Below, piece by piece: positions 9,376-19,443 of a DNA stretch of 64,000 nucleotides. Numbering within the stretch: position 1 is the stretch's first letter; each line of letters opens with the position of its first letter. The notes beneath the pieces were generated by a model, which did no database searches, had not been told where the DNA came from, and saw only the letters and a list, made by a program, of their open reading frames with translations. Position numbers and translations under genes: made by a program. The stretch covers positions 186,001 to 250,000 of the forward strand of contig NZ_CP029481.1 of assembly GCF_003151255.1 (NCBI RefSeq). The letters are read 5' to 3'. The DNA comes from Microvirga sp. 17 mud 1-3. Lineage in GTDB: Bacteria > Pseudomonadota > Alphaproteobacteria > Rhizobiales > Beijerinckiaceae.

Positions 9376-9400
9376 GCTTCGCATCGCGCGAAGCATTTTT
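9376..9400 (+). terminator. Rho-independent terminator candidate
   Basis: GCTTCGC (9376-9382) and GCGAAGC (9388-9394) form a 7-bp perfect stem with a 5-nt loop, followed by ATTTTT. The orientation suits plus-strand transcripts, probably those of the second GDPD gene before the IS5 insertion separated them. It also lies about 45 bp beyond the proX stop on the other strand. Confidence 0.6.
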
Positions 9401-9445
9401 GTCACCTAAGCTAGGTCAACAAAGCCACAGGACGTCACATAGGTA

Positions 9446-10330
9446 TCACGACGAGGATTTCATCTCGCCAGTCAGCCAGTACTTCACGCGTGTCGGATGC
9501 TCGCTAATATAGTTCTCGATCGCCTTGTCGACAGTCGACTCATTCGCATCAGACATTGCGGCTTCAAGCTCGCTAAGCGGAAGGTGCATGCGCATCAGAA
9601 ATTGAGCTACCTCCGGATACTCGCCCTGGAAGCCCTGGCGCGCAATCGCATAAACGCGCTCAACACCGCCAAGGGTCTGCTTGGGATCATTGAGGTAACG
9701 CAGTTCATATTTGCCGAACATCCAATGCGGGCTCCATCCCGTCACGACAATCCATTCTTTTCGGCGGATTGCACGATCAAGGGCCGATACCATAGCAGCA
9801 TCACTGGCTGTCGTCAGATCATACCCGCTCAGATCGTAAGTCTTAAGCGCTTCCTTCGACAGGCGGGTAAGGCCCGCACCGGGATCGATTCCCTGAATCT
9901 TGCCGTTGAGTTTCTCTTTCACCTCTGGCTTGGCGAGATCAGAGATGGACGCCACCTGGTCCTCTGGAACATAGTTTGGGACCACCCAGCCGAGTTTGGC
10001 GTCCGTATAAAGGACCCCTAGAGTCACGGCCTTGTCACCCACACGCTTCCAGTAGTCCTTATGTGTCTCAGGGAGCCAAGCCATCATCATGGCATCAATA
10101 TCTCCCTTTGCGACACCTTGATACTGCGGTGCAATATCAGTCTGGAGAAGTTCAACCTTTTGAGAATAGTTGTCTTCAATGAGCTTCTTAGCAAGCTTAG
10201 TGACGAATTCTGCATCGGCCCAGGCAGTCCAACCGATTTTGACCGGCTTCTTCTCCTCTGCCTGCAGCGTGCCTGCAAGGCCTGTAGTCAGGGCCGCCGC
10301 AAGGGCGATCCGGGCGAAGGTCTTGAGCAT
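9446..10330 (-). CDS. proX: Glycine betaine/proline ABC transporter binding protein (ProX/OpuAC type)
   Basis: Periplasmic binding protein of 294 residues. The signal peptide covers about residues 1-23 (MLKTFARIALAAALTTG, cleavage near LQA). OpuAC-domain features include KIGWTAWADAEFVTKLAK, GDIDAMMMAWLPETHKDYW and GWSPHWMFGKYELRYLNDP; the Trp residues are of the kind that form the aromatic cage for quaternary amines. The ATG at 10330 has AAAGGAGAA just upstream; an earlier ATG would prepend 12 basic residues. It is the last gene of a proV-proW-proX operon. Confidence 0.92.
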   Translation of the reverse strand: MLKTFARIALAAALTTGLAGTLQAEEKKPVKIGWTAWADAEFVTKLAKKLIEDNYSQKVELLQTDIAPQYQGVAKGDIDAMMMAWLPETHKDYWKRVGDKAVTLGVLYTDAKLGWVVPNYVPEDQVASISDLAKPEVKEKLNGKIQGIDPGAGLTRLSKEALKTYDLSGYDLTTASDAAMVSALDRAIRRKEWIVVTGWSPHWMFGKYELRYLNDPKQTLGGVERVYAIARQGFQGEYPEVAQFLMRMHLPLSELEAAMSDANESTVDKAIENYISEHPTRVKYWLTGEMKSSS

Positions 10331-10396
10331 GAAGTTCTCCTTTCGGCTCTTAAGCTTTGTGAGCAACGGATCGGTCGCAGGGGCCGCCGCTCATCA

Positions 10397-11311
10397 TCAT
10401 GCGCCTGTCTTGATAGGTGCTGTCTCTAATTGCGCGGCATCCTGCCTCGCTCTGATGCGCCCAGGTGCAAAGACCGCGATCTTCAGAGACGCAGGTCGCG
10501 ATAGGCTTTGCGTCAGCCGGTCAAGAATGACCGCCAAGATCACGACAGCGAGACCCCCTTCAAAGCCGAGACCTACATCGAGACGCTGAATTCCAGTCAG
10601 CACCGTGTTGCCTAAGCCACCCGCGCCGATCATCGACGCGATGACCACCATCGAGAGGCCGAGCATGATCGTCTGATTCACGCCCGCCATGATGGAGGGC
10701 AATGCCAAGGGGAACTGTACTTTGAGCAAAAGCTGCCGATCAGTACAGCCGAATGCGAGCCCAGCTTCGACAAACTCTCGATTCACCTGGCTCAGCCCCA
10801 GGGCCGTGAGGCGCACGACCGGCGGCATGGAGAAGATGACCGTAGCAATAATCCCCGGCACAGCTCCAAGACCAAAGAACATCGCTGCTGGAATGAGGTA
10901 AACGAATGCCGGCATTGTCTGCATCAGATCGAGCAGGGGGCGTATTCCGGCCCCTGTTATGGAACTACGAGCCATGAGAATACCGAGAGGGATTCCGATC
11001 ATGATCGCTATTGCCGTAGCGGCGACGACGAGAGAGAGCGTCTCGATTGTTTCCTTCCACAGTCCCATTCCGACAATGAGCAGAAGCGCCGCTCCGCAGA
11101 GGACGGCGAACTTCCAGCCGATCCGCCATAAAGCGAAAAGTGCGATGATGCTAATGAAGGCCCATGGCGGAAGCCAGGAGAGACCGTTCTTGATACCGCC
11201 TGCAAAGTAGCCGATGACATCAGCGATAACATCGAGCATTGGAGAGAAATTATCGAGCGTATACTCGACAGCGGCGCTGGCAGCAGCACCGATACTGAAA
11301 TCGTATTCCAT
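10397..11311 (-). CDS. proW: Glycine betaine/proline ABC transporter permease (ProW type)
   Basis: Permease of 304 residues with five to six membrane helices. Conserved pieces include ETIETLSLVVAATAIA, the LLDLMQTMPAFVYLIPA segment and the EAA loop EAGLAFGCTDRQLLLKVQFP. It is the middle gene of the betaine importer. Osmoprotectant uptake is the known role of the family. The closeness to GDPD genes allows a link between glycerophosphocholine, choline and betaine use, which is inference. Confidence 0.93.
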   Translation of the reverse strand: MEYDFSIGAAASAAVEYTLDNFSPMLDVIADVIGYFAGGIKNGLSWLPPWAFISIIALFALWRIGWKFAVLCGAALLLIVGMGLWKETIETLSLVVAATAIAIMIGIPLGILMARSSITGAGIRPLLDLMQTMPAFVYLIPAAMFFGLGAVPGIIATVIFSMPPVVRLTALGLSQVNREFVEAGLAFGCTDRQLLLKVQFPLALPSIMAGVNQTIMLGLSMVVIASMIGAGGLGNTVLTGIQRLDVGLGFEGGLAVVILAVILDRLTQSLSRPASLKIAVFAPGRIRARQDAAQLETAPIKTGA

Positions 11312-11338
11312 CGGTTGTCCTTCGTGCGCTGATAATGC

Positions 11339-12580
11339 TCAGGCGGCACGATCGAGCGTCATAAGGAGGGACGACTTGGAGATAGTGCCGACATAGCGGC
11401 CGTCCGGATCCACCACCGGCACGGGCCACCGGCTTCCGGCGACGCATCCCATGACTTGTGCTACCGACGCACTAGCCTCAATTGGTACTATGTCAGGCAA
11501 GAAGGCCTGTCGGTACGGGTCTTGCCCGCCAGCGCGAACCGCATCATTGAGAGATTCCGCACTCACCATACCTTGGTATCGCTTGTCCCGAGCGACGACG
11601 ATGGCCACGTCCCGATCATGTGCCCGCATGCGTTCGAGGGCAGCATTGACGCTAAGCCCTGCGCGATCAATTAGGGTGATCTGGCTGTGGCGCGCGATGT
11701 CACCAGCACGGAAGACTTGAGCCACATCCACATTACGAAAGAAGGAGCGGACATAGTCATTCGCTGGACTTATAACGATCTCCTCAGGGGTTCCCACCTG
11801 CACGACAACACCATCTTGCATGATAGCGATCCGATCGCCGATCCGCATGGCCTCGTCGAGATCGTGGCTGACGAAAATGATCGTGCGACTGTTCTCTGCC
11901 TGAAGGCGGAGAAGTTCGTCCTGCATTTCGGCTCGGATCAAAGGATCAAGAGCCGAGAACGCCTCGTCCATCAGAAGAATTGTCGGCTCGTTGGCCAGCG
12001 CACGGGCAAGGCCAACCCGTTGTTTCATGCCACCGGAGAGCTCATCTGGATAACTAGCCGCGTAGCGTGCAAGCCCAACGGTTTCAAGTGCATGGAGTGC
12101 CTTTCGATTGCGCTCCGTTTCATGAACTCCCGCAATCTCCAATCCGAATGCAGCATTGGTGAGAACTGTGCGATTGGGCAAAAGTGCAAAATTCTGGAAC
12201 ACCATGCTCATGTCGCGGCGTCGCAGCTCGATCAGGTCGGGCTTGGACATGCTTGTCACAGTCTGGCCATCCACCAGAATGGAACCCAGTGTCGGCTCAA
12301 TTAGCCGATTGAGCAGGCGCAGCAGTGTGGATTTGCCGGAGCCTGAGAGCCCCATAACTACAAAAATCTCACCTTCCTGGACGCTGAAGCTCGCATTGTT
12401 GACACCAATGGTGCAGCGAGTTTCCGTCTGGACGGCGTCTTTGCTCTGTCCGGCCTGGATCATCTTGATGGCTCGCGAAGCATCCGAGCCAAAGACCTTG
12501 AACACGTTACGAAGGACGATTTTATCAGCCGGCTGGTTAGCAGCTTTGCCACTGCATACATTGTCGCCGTTTTGAATCAT
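11339..12580 (-). CDS. proV: Glycine betaine/proline ABC transporter ATP-binding protein (ProV type)
   Basis: ATPase of 413 residues. Walker A GLSGSGKST, signature LSGGMKQRV and Walker B ILLMDEAFSALDPL are intact. The C-terminal third (about residues 290-410) is a tandem CBS module, which in this family senses ionic strength or nucleotides. I chose the ATG at 12580 because GGAG lies 5 nt upstream; an earlier ATG would add eight residues. It is the first gene of the operon. Confidence 0.92.
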   Translation of the reverse strand: MIQNGDNVCSGKAANQPADKIVLRNVFKVFGSDASRAIKMIQAGQSKDAVQTETRCTIGVNNASFSVQEGEIFVVMGLSGSGKSTLLRLLNRLIEPTLGSILVDGQTVTSMSKPDLIELRRRDMSMVFQNFALLPNRTVLTNAAFGLEIAGVHETERNRKALHALETVGLARYAASYPDELSGGMKQRVGLARALANEPTILLMDEAFSALDPLIRAEMQDELLRLQAENSRTIIFVSHDLDEAMRIGDRIAIMQDGVVVQVGTPEEIVISPANDYVRSFFRNVDVAQVFRAGDIARHSQITLIDRAGLSVNAALERMRAHDRDVAIVVARDKRYQGMVSAESLNDAVRAGGQDPYRQAFLPDIVPIEASASVAQVMGCVAGSRWPVPVVDPDGRYVGTISKSSLLMTLDRAA

Positions 12581-13397
12581 CGATACTCCAATATCCCCTT
12601 TCACGAAGATTAGGGGCGACCTCCACTGTGTATTTTATATCAGCAGAATGATTGATGGGCTGGATGCAGTAATATTAGTGCATCTTGGCAAGATACAGAT
12701 GCTCACATCCGATGAAAGAGCCAACGGATGTCTCATCCGCTGCGGCGCTTCGTCTATCCCATCGTGATCAGTATGCCAACCCCTCGGCATGAGATAGCTA
12801 TATTTTCTGTTGATAGGAGGCGGGCATGTGCCGATCTGCTGTGTGATGAAGAATTCATCTATGCAACAGGCCTAGGAGTGCACGAGATTGACGATGATCT
12901 GACTGCCGCGCAGCAGATACTATCTTCGTGATAACCTCTATCGCTGTGGTCTTTCGACTCAATATAGGTTCGTATTAGCTGACGATTTGGCGCAGATCCG
13001 ATTAGCAGGATCGAGTGATCGGCAATGGTTCTAGCTCCTGGATAGAGGATTCCGATCTCGTCTGAGAAATCCGTTGTTGCGAGCCTCTTTCCCAACGCAC
13101 AGTCACTCTTTCAGAATAGGCTGCTGCAAGCATAACGATATACTTTTCACGCATTCCAAATTCTTGAAATATTGCTCTTAAACGGCGCGGGGCTTGGCTG
13201 GCTACCCTGAGCGCGCGCAGGGCGCTTTGGTCACCTTGATTTTGGTCCAGTCAACGAACTGGATAATCAGCGCTGGTTCCTACGTTCTACAGGTTCAGTG
13301 CTCGGCGCTATAACGACGAAAAGGTCTGTCGCAGCTTTGCAAATGGAGAGAGCCAAGAAGGAGGGTCTCCAAGTTGCCAAGGACAGGTCTCTAGAGC
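12581..13397. other. Long intergenic stretch upstream of proV
   Basis: About 0.8 kb without a recognisable gene. The part nearest proV is AT-rich (around 12630-12680) and probably holds its promoter. The rest contains only short frames without family resemblance and may be decayed coding sequence. A segment at about 13230-13260 has inverted GC-rich repeats but no clear identity. Confidence 0.45.
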
Positions 13398-14219
13398 CTG
13401 TTAGCGTCTGATCCAATCGATAGCCGCCGCCAGGCAAAGCACGGCCATGAAGGAGCGTGAGGTCTTCTCGTAGCGCGTAGCAACGGCTCGCCACTCCTTC
13501 AGTCTGGCCCACAGGGGTTCGACAACGTTCCGGTTGTTGTAGATCCAGTCCGGGCAGGTGACAGAGCCCTCATTGGAGTTGGTAGGGATCGCAGGTCTGG
13601 CTCCCACGCTCCAGATGTGTTCGCGGAAGCTGTGACTGGAATAGCCACGATCCGCCACAACCCAGGTAGGCACATCTGGCAGGCGGTTGAGCAGCGGGAT
13701 GGCCTCCGGCAGCTCGTGAGCCTGCCCCCGGTGCGATGCGGAACGCGACGGCGTGTCTGAGACCGTCAGCAATCACGCAAGCCTTGGTGCCGTAGCCGCC
13801 ACGAGAGCGGCCAAGCGCCTCACGATGGTCTCGTTGAGCTTGAGAGCCCTTTTCGGGCCGCACCCGCCGCTTTCTGGTGAGCTCGGACGTTGGTGCCGTC
13901 CAGGAAGGTCATGCCAAGCTGCACGCCCCGCTCCTGCACCAAGTCCAGCAATCGCTCCCAGACACCCAGACGCGCCCAGCGGATGAAGGTCTGGGCGGTC
14001 ATCCACCAGGGCCCGAGCTCGGATGGCAGGGCTCGCCATTTGGCTCTGTTCTCATGCCGCCACAGGGATTGCACTCATGGTACGCCGGAGATGAGACGGG
14101 GGCACTTTGGCATGTGGTCGGCAAGCCTCGATCAGGGGCTCCAACATCCTCCATTGTACGTCCGTCAGCATCGTCGCCTCCTTCGCTCAAAAGACGACAA
14201 CGCTCTCAGACGCTAACAG
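13398..14219 (-). mobile_element. Second IS5-family element, degenerate
   Basis: About 822 bp bounded by perfect 14-bp inverted repeats: CTGTTAGCGTCTGA at 13398-13411 and its complement at 14206-14219. The transposase is of the IS5 type but of a different subgroup from the element at 8366 (LGMTFLDGTNVRAHQKAAGA; DWIYNNRNVVEPLWARLKEW). The intact ends with a broken transposase mean it could only move with help from a relative. It abuts the decayed ABC operon on its right. Confidence 0.8.
13401..14171 (-). pseudogene. IS5-family transposase, at least three frameshifts
   Basis: It starts MLTDVQWRMLEPLIEACRP and loses frame after about 40 codons (near 14060, one extra base in the codons for AILWRHEN). 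It continues as WRALPSELGPWWMTAQTFIRW, changes frame again near 13840 after the AAGAARKGL region, and once more near 13735 before the C-terminal half with VVADRGYSSHSFREHIW. The C-terminus matches the family to the end (LCLAAAIDWIRR). Confidence 0.8.
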
Positions 14220-14343
14220 CCCTCGTATTTTTGAGAAACGTCAGTGGCATTGGCGTAATAATACGATCCAGGCCCAAGCTCACAACACGGAACGAAGGCA
14301 GAGCTTGGCCGTTAATATAAGCCGTCGTTTCCCAGGGCCGGAT

Positions 14344-15191
14344 ATGTTGTTCAGATTCGTTTGGGTTATTCTTGCGCAGTTTGTGCTTCAGCCGGCTTTT
14401 GCCCAAGATCATCAGCCGATTAAGATCGGCCTGCTTAGGTTTGGAACAGTCGCTTGGGAAATCGATGCGCTTCGTCACGAGGGCCTCGACCACAAGCACG
14501 GCATCGCCATCATCCCAGTCGAGTTCGCCTCGAATGAGGCTGCCAAAGTGTCTCTTCAGACCGGTGCGGTAGACATGATTGTCGTCGATTAGCCCAGGGT
14601 GGCACATCAAAGAAGCGAAGGGGCTCCTTTCAGTTTCATTCCCTATTCAAATGCAGTCGGGACCCTGATGATCCCCCGAGCTTCGAATATCAGGAGTCTT
14701 CCGGATCTCAGAGCCAAGCGTATCGGTGTTGCGGGAGGCCCTCTTGATAGAAGCTGGCTTCTTCTCAGAGCTTATGCACAAAGAGAATTCGGCATTGATT
14801 GGCGGAAATGGCAGAGCCTGTTTTTGCCGCCCCGCCACTGCTGAACGAGGAATTGGCACGCGAGCGCATCGACGCTATTCTGACCTACTGGCATTATGCC
14901 ACTCGGCTTGAGACTGAAGGCTCGCAGCCATTTCTCACAGTAGCTGATATGATCCGTTATCTCGACATCGACGGCGACGTCCCCGTGCTAGGCTATGCAT
15001 TTCGCGACGAGTGGGCTCGCCAGAAGGAGGCCGCACTACCGAGCTTCGTTGCAGCGTCGCGGGAGACCAAGATGTTACTTTCGGGATCAGAGAAAGCATG
15101 GGCCCGCTTGACGCCTCAGCCAGGCACCGATGACCCAGCGGTCCTGGCATCGCTGAGGAGAAGCTTTCGAGCCGGCATCCTCGAGCACTAG
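14344..15191 (+). pseudogene. Broken ABC solute-binding protein (NMT1/SsuA-like), first gene of a decayed operon
   Basis: It starts MLFRFVWVILAQFVLQPAFA, a good signal peptide, and continues IKIGLLRFGTVAWEIDALRH. An in-frame TAG at 14590-14592 interrupts it; the family has Trp there, so TGG to TAG is the likely change. The same frame then carries on (GAPFSFIPYSNAVGTLMIP, LPDLRAKRIGVAGGPLDRSW) until one missing base near 14800 shifts to another frame (MAEPVFAAPPLLNEELARER to GILEH). Its sequence resembles binding proteins found beside PQQ-dependent alcohol dehydrogenase genes in methylotrophs. No intact product is possible. Confidence 0.8.
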
Positions 15192-15207
15192 GGAGAGGCC
15201 GGGCGAA

Positions 15208-15988
15208 ATGCGTGTGCCAATCTTTATGCTATCCTGGCCAGGATCGGAGGGGAGGAGGATAGCAGGGGATTGCCTCGATCCTGCTGTTTCTCGGGCTATG
15301 GCAGTTGGGAGCAGTTTTCGCCGCCAGCCGCCTTTTGCCGAGCCCCGGTATGGTTCTGGAAAGCCTGATCGGCGAGACACGAAATGGTGCACTGTTTTAT
15401 CATCTTGGCATTACGCTTGTCCGCGTGGGCGTCAGCTTCATCATCGCCATGGTGATCGGAGCCGCGCTCGGTATCGTGCTCGGCCTCTGGCGTGCACTGG
15501 ACCGCTGGCTCAATCTCTGGATCGTGATCCTGCTCAACGTGCCGGTGCTCGTGATCATCATTCTCACTTATATCTGGCTCGGACTAGTGGAGACGGCGCT
15601 GCTCGTCGCAGTTGCGCTCAACAAGATCCGCAATGTAACGGTGACACTTCGCGAAGGCGCACGGGCCCTCGACCGGGATTATGCGGAAGTGGCACAGGTC
15701 TATCGGCTCGGACCCCGGGTAATATTGCGGGACGTTATTGTTCCGCAACTTGCACCTCATCTCTTGGTAGCTGCGCGCAATGGGCTTGCGCTGATTTGGA
15801 AGATCGTGCTCGTGGTAGAACACCTAGGACGCTCCAACGGCGTCGGCTTTCAGCTGCAGAGCTATTTCCAACTTTTCGACGTACCGCGTGTAATGGCCTA
15901 TGCGGTAGCCTTTGTTTCCTGTGTTCTGTTGATAGAACTCCTAATCTTCGCACCGCTCGATCGCCGTACGGATGTCTGGCGGCGATGA
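15208..15988 (+). pseudogene. Frameshifted ABC permease of the decayed operon
   Basis: A NitT/TauT-type permease. The first 19 codons from ATG 15208 (RBS AGGGAGAGG) end in RRIAG, where an extra G in a four-G run (about 15266) throws the frame. The rest is complete in another frame: ASILLFLGLWQLGAVF, the membrane helices, the EAA loop EGARALDRDYAEVAQVYRLG, and the C-terminus RRTDVWRR. This single lesion could be a sequencing error on its own, but all neighbouring genes carry several lesions, so decay is the better reading. Confidence 0.75.
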
Positions 15989-16621
15989 CGATACGCATCT
16001 TCATTCAACAGAAGGTCTTTCCGCGTGGGCGAATGCGCCGGCACGGCCCGTGCTCGATCGCTTCTCGCTCAATCTTGCGGATGGCGGAATCTGCGCTCTG
16101 GTCGGGCATCGGTAAGTCAAGTCTTCTTCATATCGTCGCCGGTCTCGATCGGCAATTTGTCGGGTCGGTTGAGGGGCGTCCACAGAGGATCGGCTATCCT
16201 TTTCAATCGCCCCGACTTCTACCCTGGCGCACCGTCCGAGAGAACCTGGAACTCGTCATCCCCGGCCGTCCGGCGAAGGCGGAGGCATGGCTCGATCATG
16301 GTCGGGCTTGCAGGAGCGGGAGAGGTCTAGCCCCAGCGGCTGCCCTCGGTATTGCGCGGCGCGTGTCGCTTGCCCGCGCCTTAGCCATTGAACCGAAATT
16401 ACTGCTTTCGGATGAGCCTTTTTCCGCTCTGGACGGAACAACCGCAAAGGATATGCAAGCTCTTGTAGCGGCGCAGTTGAAGACACTCACGCAATGACAA
16501 TTCTGGTGACGCATCATTGGCATGAAGCCGCCGCCCTTGCAGATCGCGTGGTCACGCTGGGCGGATCGCCTGCGCGAATTGTGGACGACAGGCCGATTCG
16601 GCCTGCGAGGGCCGGAGAATG
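15985..16621 (+). pseudogene. Broken ABC ATPase with a deletion in Walker A
   Basis: It starts MTIRIFIQQKVFP. The expected VGPSGIGKS is reduced to a GTCGGGCATCGGTAAG stretch, so a few bases of the P-loop are missing and the frame changes. The middle is readable (SSLLHIVAGLD, FQSPRLLPWRTVRENLELVI). Further shifts and a TAG fall near 16270-16330 in the signature region, then RRVSLARALAIEPKLLLSDE (Walker B) returns. The last part (TILVTHHWHEAAALADRVV) is in yet another frame, ending at 16621. ATP hydrolysis would be impossible. The ATG of the next gene overlaps the stop. Confidence 0.8.
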
Positions 16622-17788
16622 AAGCTGCTTCTGACACTGTTCATATTGCTCCTGCCGGGCCTGACTCAGGCTCAGGAAAAGACCATCGCCGTCGGCTTAG
16701 TCACGCAAGCGCGAGACCCCATTCAGCCGGTTCCCCCTCGATCCGGAGATACGGGACGAAGGTGTCGCAGGCGCGCGACTTGGCATCGCCGATAACGCGT
16801 CTACGGGTCGCTTCACAGGGCAGCACTTCACACTGGTGGAACGAACAATCGCGGAGGATGCCAGACCGGAAGATGCCATTCGAGATTTGGCCCGAGAGGG
16901 GATCAAGTTTGTCATCGCCGATCTCGACGCTCCACTCCTCATTTCAGCGACTTCTGCTCCGGTCGGAGATGGGGTGCTCTTTCTCAATGCCCGTGCACCG
17001 GACGATGCGCTCCGCAACGAGGCTTGCCGCACCAACCTGCTCCACACGATCCCGAGCCGCGCCAAGCTGGCCGATGCTCTCGCAGAATATCTAATGACAA
17101 AGCGCTGGCGGCGCTGGTTTCTGGTAATTGGCAGCGCTCCTGGCGATAGGCTGCAAACAGAAGCTTTCCGCCGTGCCGCCAAGCGCTTCGGGGCCGAGAT
17201 CTTGACGAAAAGGATTGGACTTTCAAGCCCGGTCATGCGTGCACGGATACAGGCCACGTGACCCTGCAAAGCTAGATCCCAGCCCTGACGCACGTGTCCG
17301 ATCATGACGTGCTCATCGTCTCGGACGAAGCGAACGAGTTCGGTGAGTATCCATCCTATCGCACGACGAGGCCTCGCCCCGTGGCCGGAACGCGTGGGCT
17401 CGTCACCACAGGTTGGAGTGCAGTGTCCGAGCAATGGGGCGCGACGCAGCTCCAATCCCGCTTCGAGAAACTGTCCGGCCGCCCAATGACCACCGTCGAT
17501 TACGCTGCCTGGGCAGGCACCCGCGTCATCGGTGAAGCCGCCATCCGTGCCCGTAGCAGCGACCCCGCAACGATCACGGCCTATCTGCGCAGTCCCGATT
17601 TCATTCTCGCAGGCTTCAAACGTCAGGAGCAGAGTTTCCGCACACGGGACGGGCAGATGCGCCAGCCGATTCTGATTGCAGGACCCCACCTTCTTGTCTC
17701 GGTTTCGCTACAGGCAGGTTATCTGCACCAGGGGTCCGAGCTCGACACATTGAGGTTTGACCGTGAGGAAAGTCGATGCAAGTTCTAA
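16620..17788 (+). pseudogene. Broken binding protein of the PQQ-alcohol-dehydrogenase ABC type
   Basis: It starts MKLLLTLFILLLPGLTQAQ, a signal peptide. It shifts frame near 16725, reads LDPEIRDEGVAGARLGIADN and on to KRWRRWFLVIGSAPGDRL, shifts again near 17215 (KDWTFKPGHA), meets a TAG near 17275, and finishes intact from DHDVLIVSDEANEFGEY to SELDTLRFDREESRC. The whole length matches, from memory, the family annotated as ABC binding protein of the PQQ-dependent alcohol dehydrogenase system (TIGR03863 type). Confidence 0.75.
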
Positions 17789-17818
17789 ATGTCGCCATCT
17801 TCGGGTTGCTGCTTAGCC
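17776..17818 (+). pseudogene. First 14 codons of a fifth operon gene, cut by an IS6 element
   Basis: ATG at 17776 overlaps the end of the previous gene, with GAGGAA just upstream. It encodes MQVLNVAIFGLLLS, the beginning of a signal peptide, and then meets the IS6-type end at 17819. In related operons the next gene can be a secreted beta-propeller protein, which would fit, but too little remains to identify it. Confidence 0.45.
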
Positions 17819-18656
17819 GGCTCGTTGCAAAATTGGCGGTTGCTCGAGCGAAGCTCGCGGAGGCGTCTAGTCTACGCCGCCGCGCTGAACAGAGTAGCAA
17901 TAAAGTCGGTCTGAGTCTGCATGTCGTTCGCTGGTGCGTTCGCCACTTTGCCCTTACGGACCGTCGCCATCACCTCATAGCCCGCAAGCGTCTGTGAAGC
18001 TGTCACAAAGCTCTTGAAGCCCAGCCCCAGACGAGCCAGCCGTTTGATGCAGTGGTGATCCTGCTCGACGATTTTATTCAAGAACTTCATCTGCCGGAGT
18101 TTGGCGAAACGCTAGAGCGCTCCATCCTTCTTCATGGCTTTCGTCGCAATGGGGTAAGCGGCGTTCTTGTCGATCGTGATGGTGCACGGATTGACGGTAT
18201 GTGGCTGCTTCAAGGCTTTGCGGAAGAAGCGTCGGGCTGCCATCGCATCCCGCTTGGGTGAGGGTAGAAAGTCGATGGTCTGCCCCATCGCATCAACGGC
18301 GCGGTAGAGATAAACCCATTCACCCTTCACTCGAATGTATGTCTCGTCTACCTGCTAGGAACCGTTCGTCATGCGCAGATGCAGACGCACGCGCTTGTCC
18401 AGCTCCGGAGCGTAAGCCTGGATCCAGCGAAACAGGGTCGTGTGGTCGCCTGAATGCCTCGATCAATAAACATGCGCTCTAGGTCACGATAGCTGATGGG
18501 AACTGTAAGTACCAGCGGACCGCCGACAGGATGATCTCCGCCGCAAACTGCCGACCCTTGAATGGGTTCTTATTATTCCGCTTCACCATCAGTCCCTCGC
18601 AGCACCCGGCTGTCATAGCTCTCAGGCAGAGCAGGCTCCAAAGCTGCAACAGATCC
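17819..18656 (-). mobile_element. IS6-family element, degenerate
   Basis: About 838 bp. The right end, 18634-18656, reads GGATCTGTTGCAGC and on in reverse complement, a typical IS6 terminus. The left end at 17819 (GGCTCGTTGCAAAATTGG) is a weaker match. The flanks show no 8-bp duplication. The left flank is the truncated ABC operon and the right flank is the middle of an IS3 orfB, so the element sits on a deletion junction rather than a simple insertion. Confidence 0.6.
17872..18589 (-). pseudogene. IS6-family transposase, broken
   Basis: It starts MVKRNNKNPFKGRQFAAEII, shifts after AVRWYLQFP (stop near 18479), and continues in pieces: MKGEWVYLYRAVDAMGQTID with the DDE-region TIDKNAAYPIATKAM, then KFLNKIVEQDHHCIKRLAR and the C-terminus near 17872. 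At least two frame changes and one stop (TAG near 18356) separate the pieces. Confidence 0.75.
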
Positions 18657-19443
18657 CTCAAGACTGCGTATATCCTCGGGCTACCATAATGACCCTGATG
18701 CTAACCACGAAGACGCCGAACATCCTGCAGCAGGCCACGGTTCGCGAGGGCTCTTTGGCTCTCCGGCCGGGATCGCCAGGCATAATAGCCGCTGGACGAG
18801 ACCTGGAGCACACGGCACATGAGCCGCACCGGATAGGCGCGGGCATGCTGCTCGAAGAAACGAAACCTCATTTGGGCATCTCCTCGAAGATGCCGATGGC
18901 TTCTCTTTTGGGAGCGGTGTCTGTCGAGGGAACGATAGCGCCGCGGAGAACAGGCTCCAAGCTGTATGAAGCTCGCAGGGTCATTTGGCGTCTGCCAATG
19001 CTGCCACGCACAGTTATGAGTTCCCGCCAGGGGTCTGGCTTCTCTTCGAAGTCGGCGCATAGCCGCTTCATGATCGGGTCGGAAGGAAAGGCATCTCAGT
19101 CTTTTTTTGCGAACTGTGCAGTCGCCTGCCGTTCATGCCCATCACGAGATTGCCTGCCCGCCCGTCCCTGGACGGGACCTTGGTCCGCGCAGCGGCGCGG
19201 AACTCTAAAACAAGCTTAGGCTATTGCGCGTCGGAGCCGGGCGTTTTCCACTTCCGGATCCTTCAGGCGCTTGACCTGATCTGTTTTGAGCCCGCCGAAC
19301 TCCTGCCGCCATCAGTAACAGGTCACCTCCGTCACGCCGACTGCGCGAACGGCATCGGCAACGGACTTGCCCTGTTAGACCATCACATCGACTTGGCGTA
19401 ACCTGGCGACGATCTCTTTCGGCCTATTGCGTTTCCTGGGCAT
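18657..19443 (-). pseudogene. IS3-family transposase orfA and partial orfB, with stops
   Basis: orfA starts at 19443 (MPRKRNRPKEIVARLRQ), with in-frame stops after VDVMV, TCY and RRAIA and the recognisable WRQEFGGLKTDQVKRLKD coiled-coil region. orfB gives MRFRFFEQHARAYPVRLMCR and VLQVSSSGYYAW, a TAG at 18701-18703 and then HQGHYGSPRIYAVLR up to the IS6 junction. The DDE catalytic core is missing. Confidence 0.7.

Noticed and set aside
12728..13095. Short frames in the gap upstream of proV
   Set aside because: No start context, no family, and composition unlike the neighbouring genes.
16081..16497. Possible functional ABC ATPase in the decayed operon
   Set aside because: Signature-like and Walker B pieces read well, but part of Walker A is deleted and at least three frame changes are needed.
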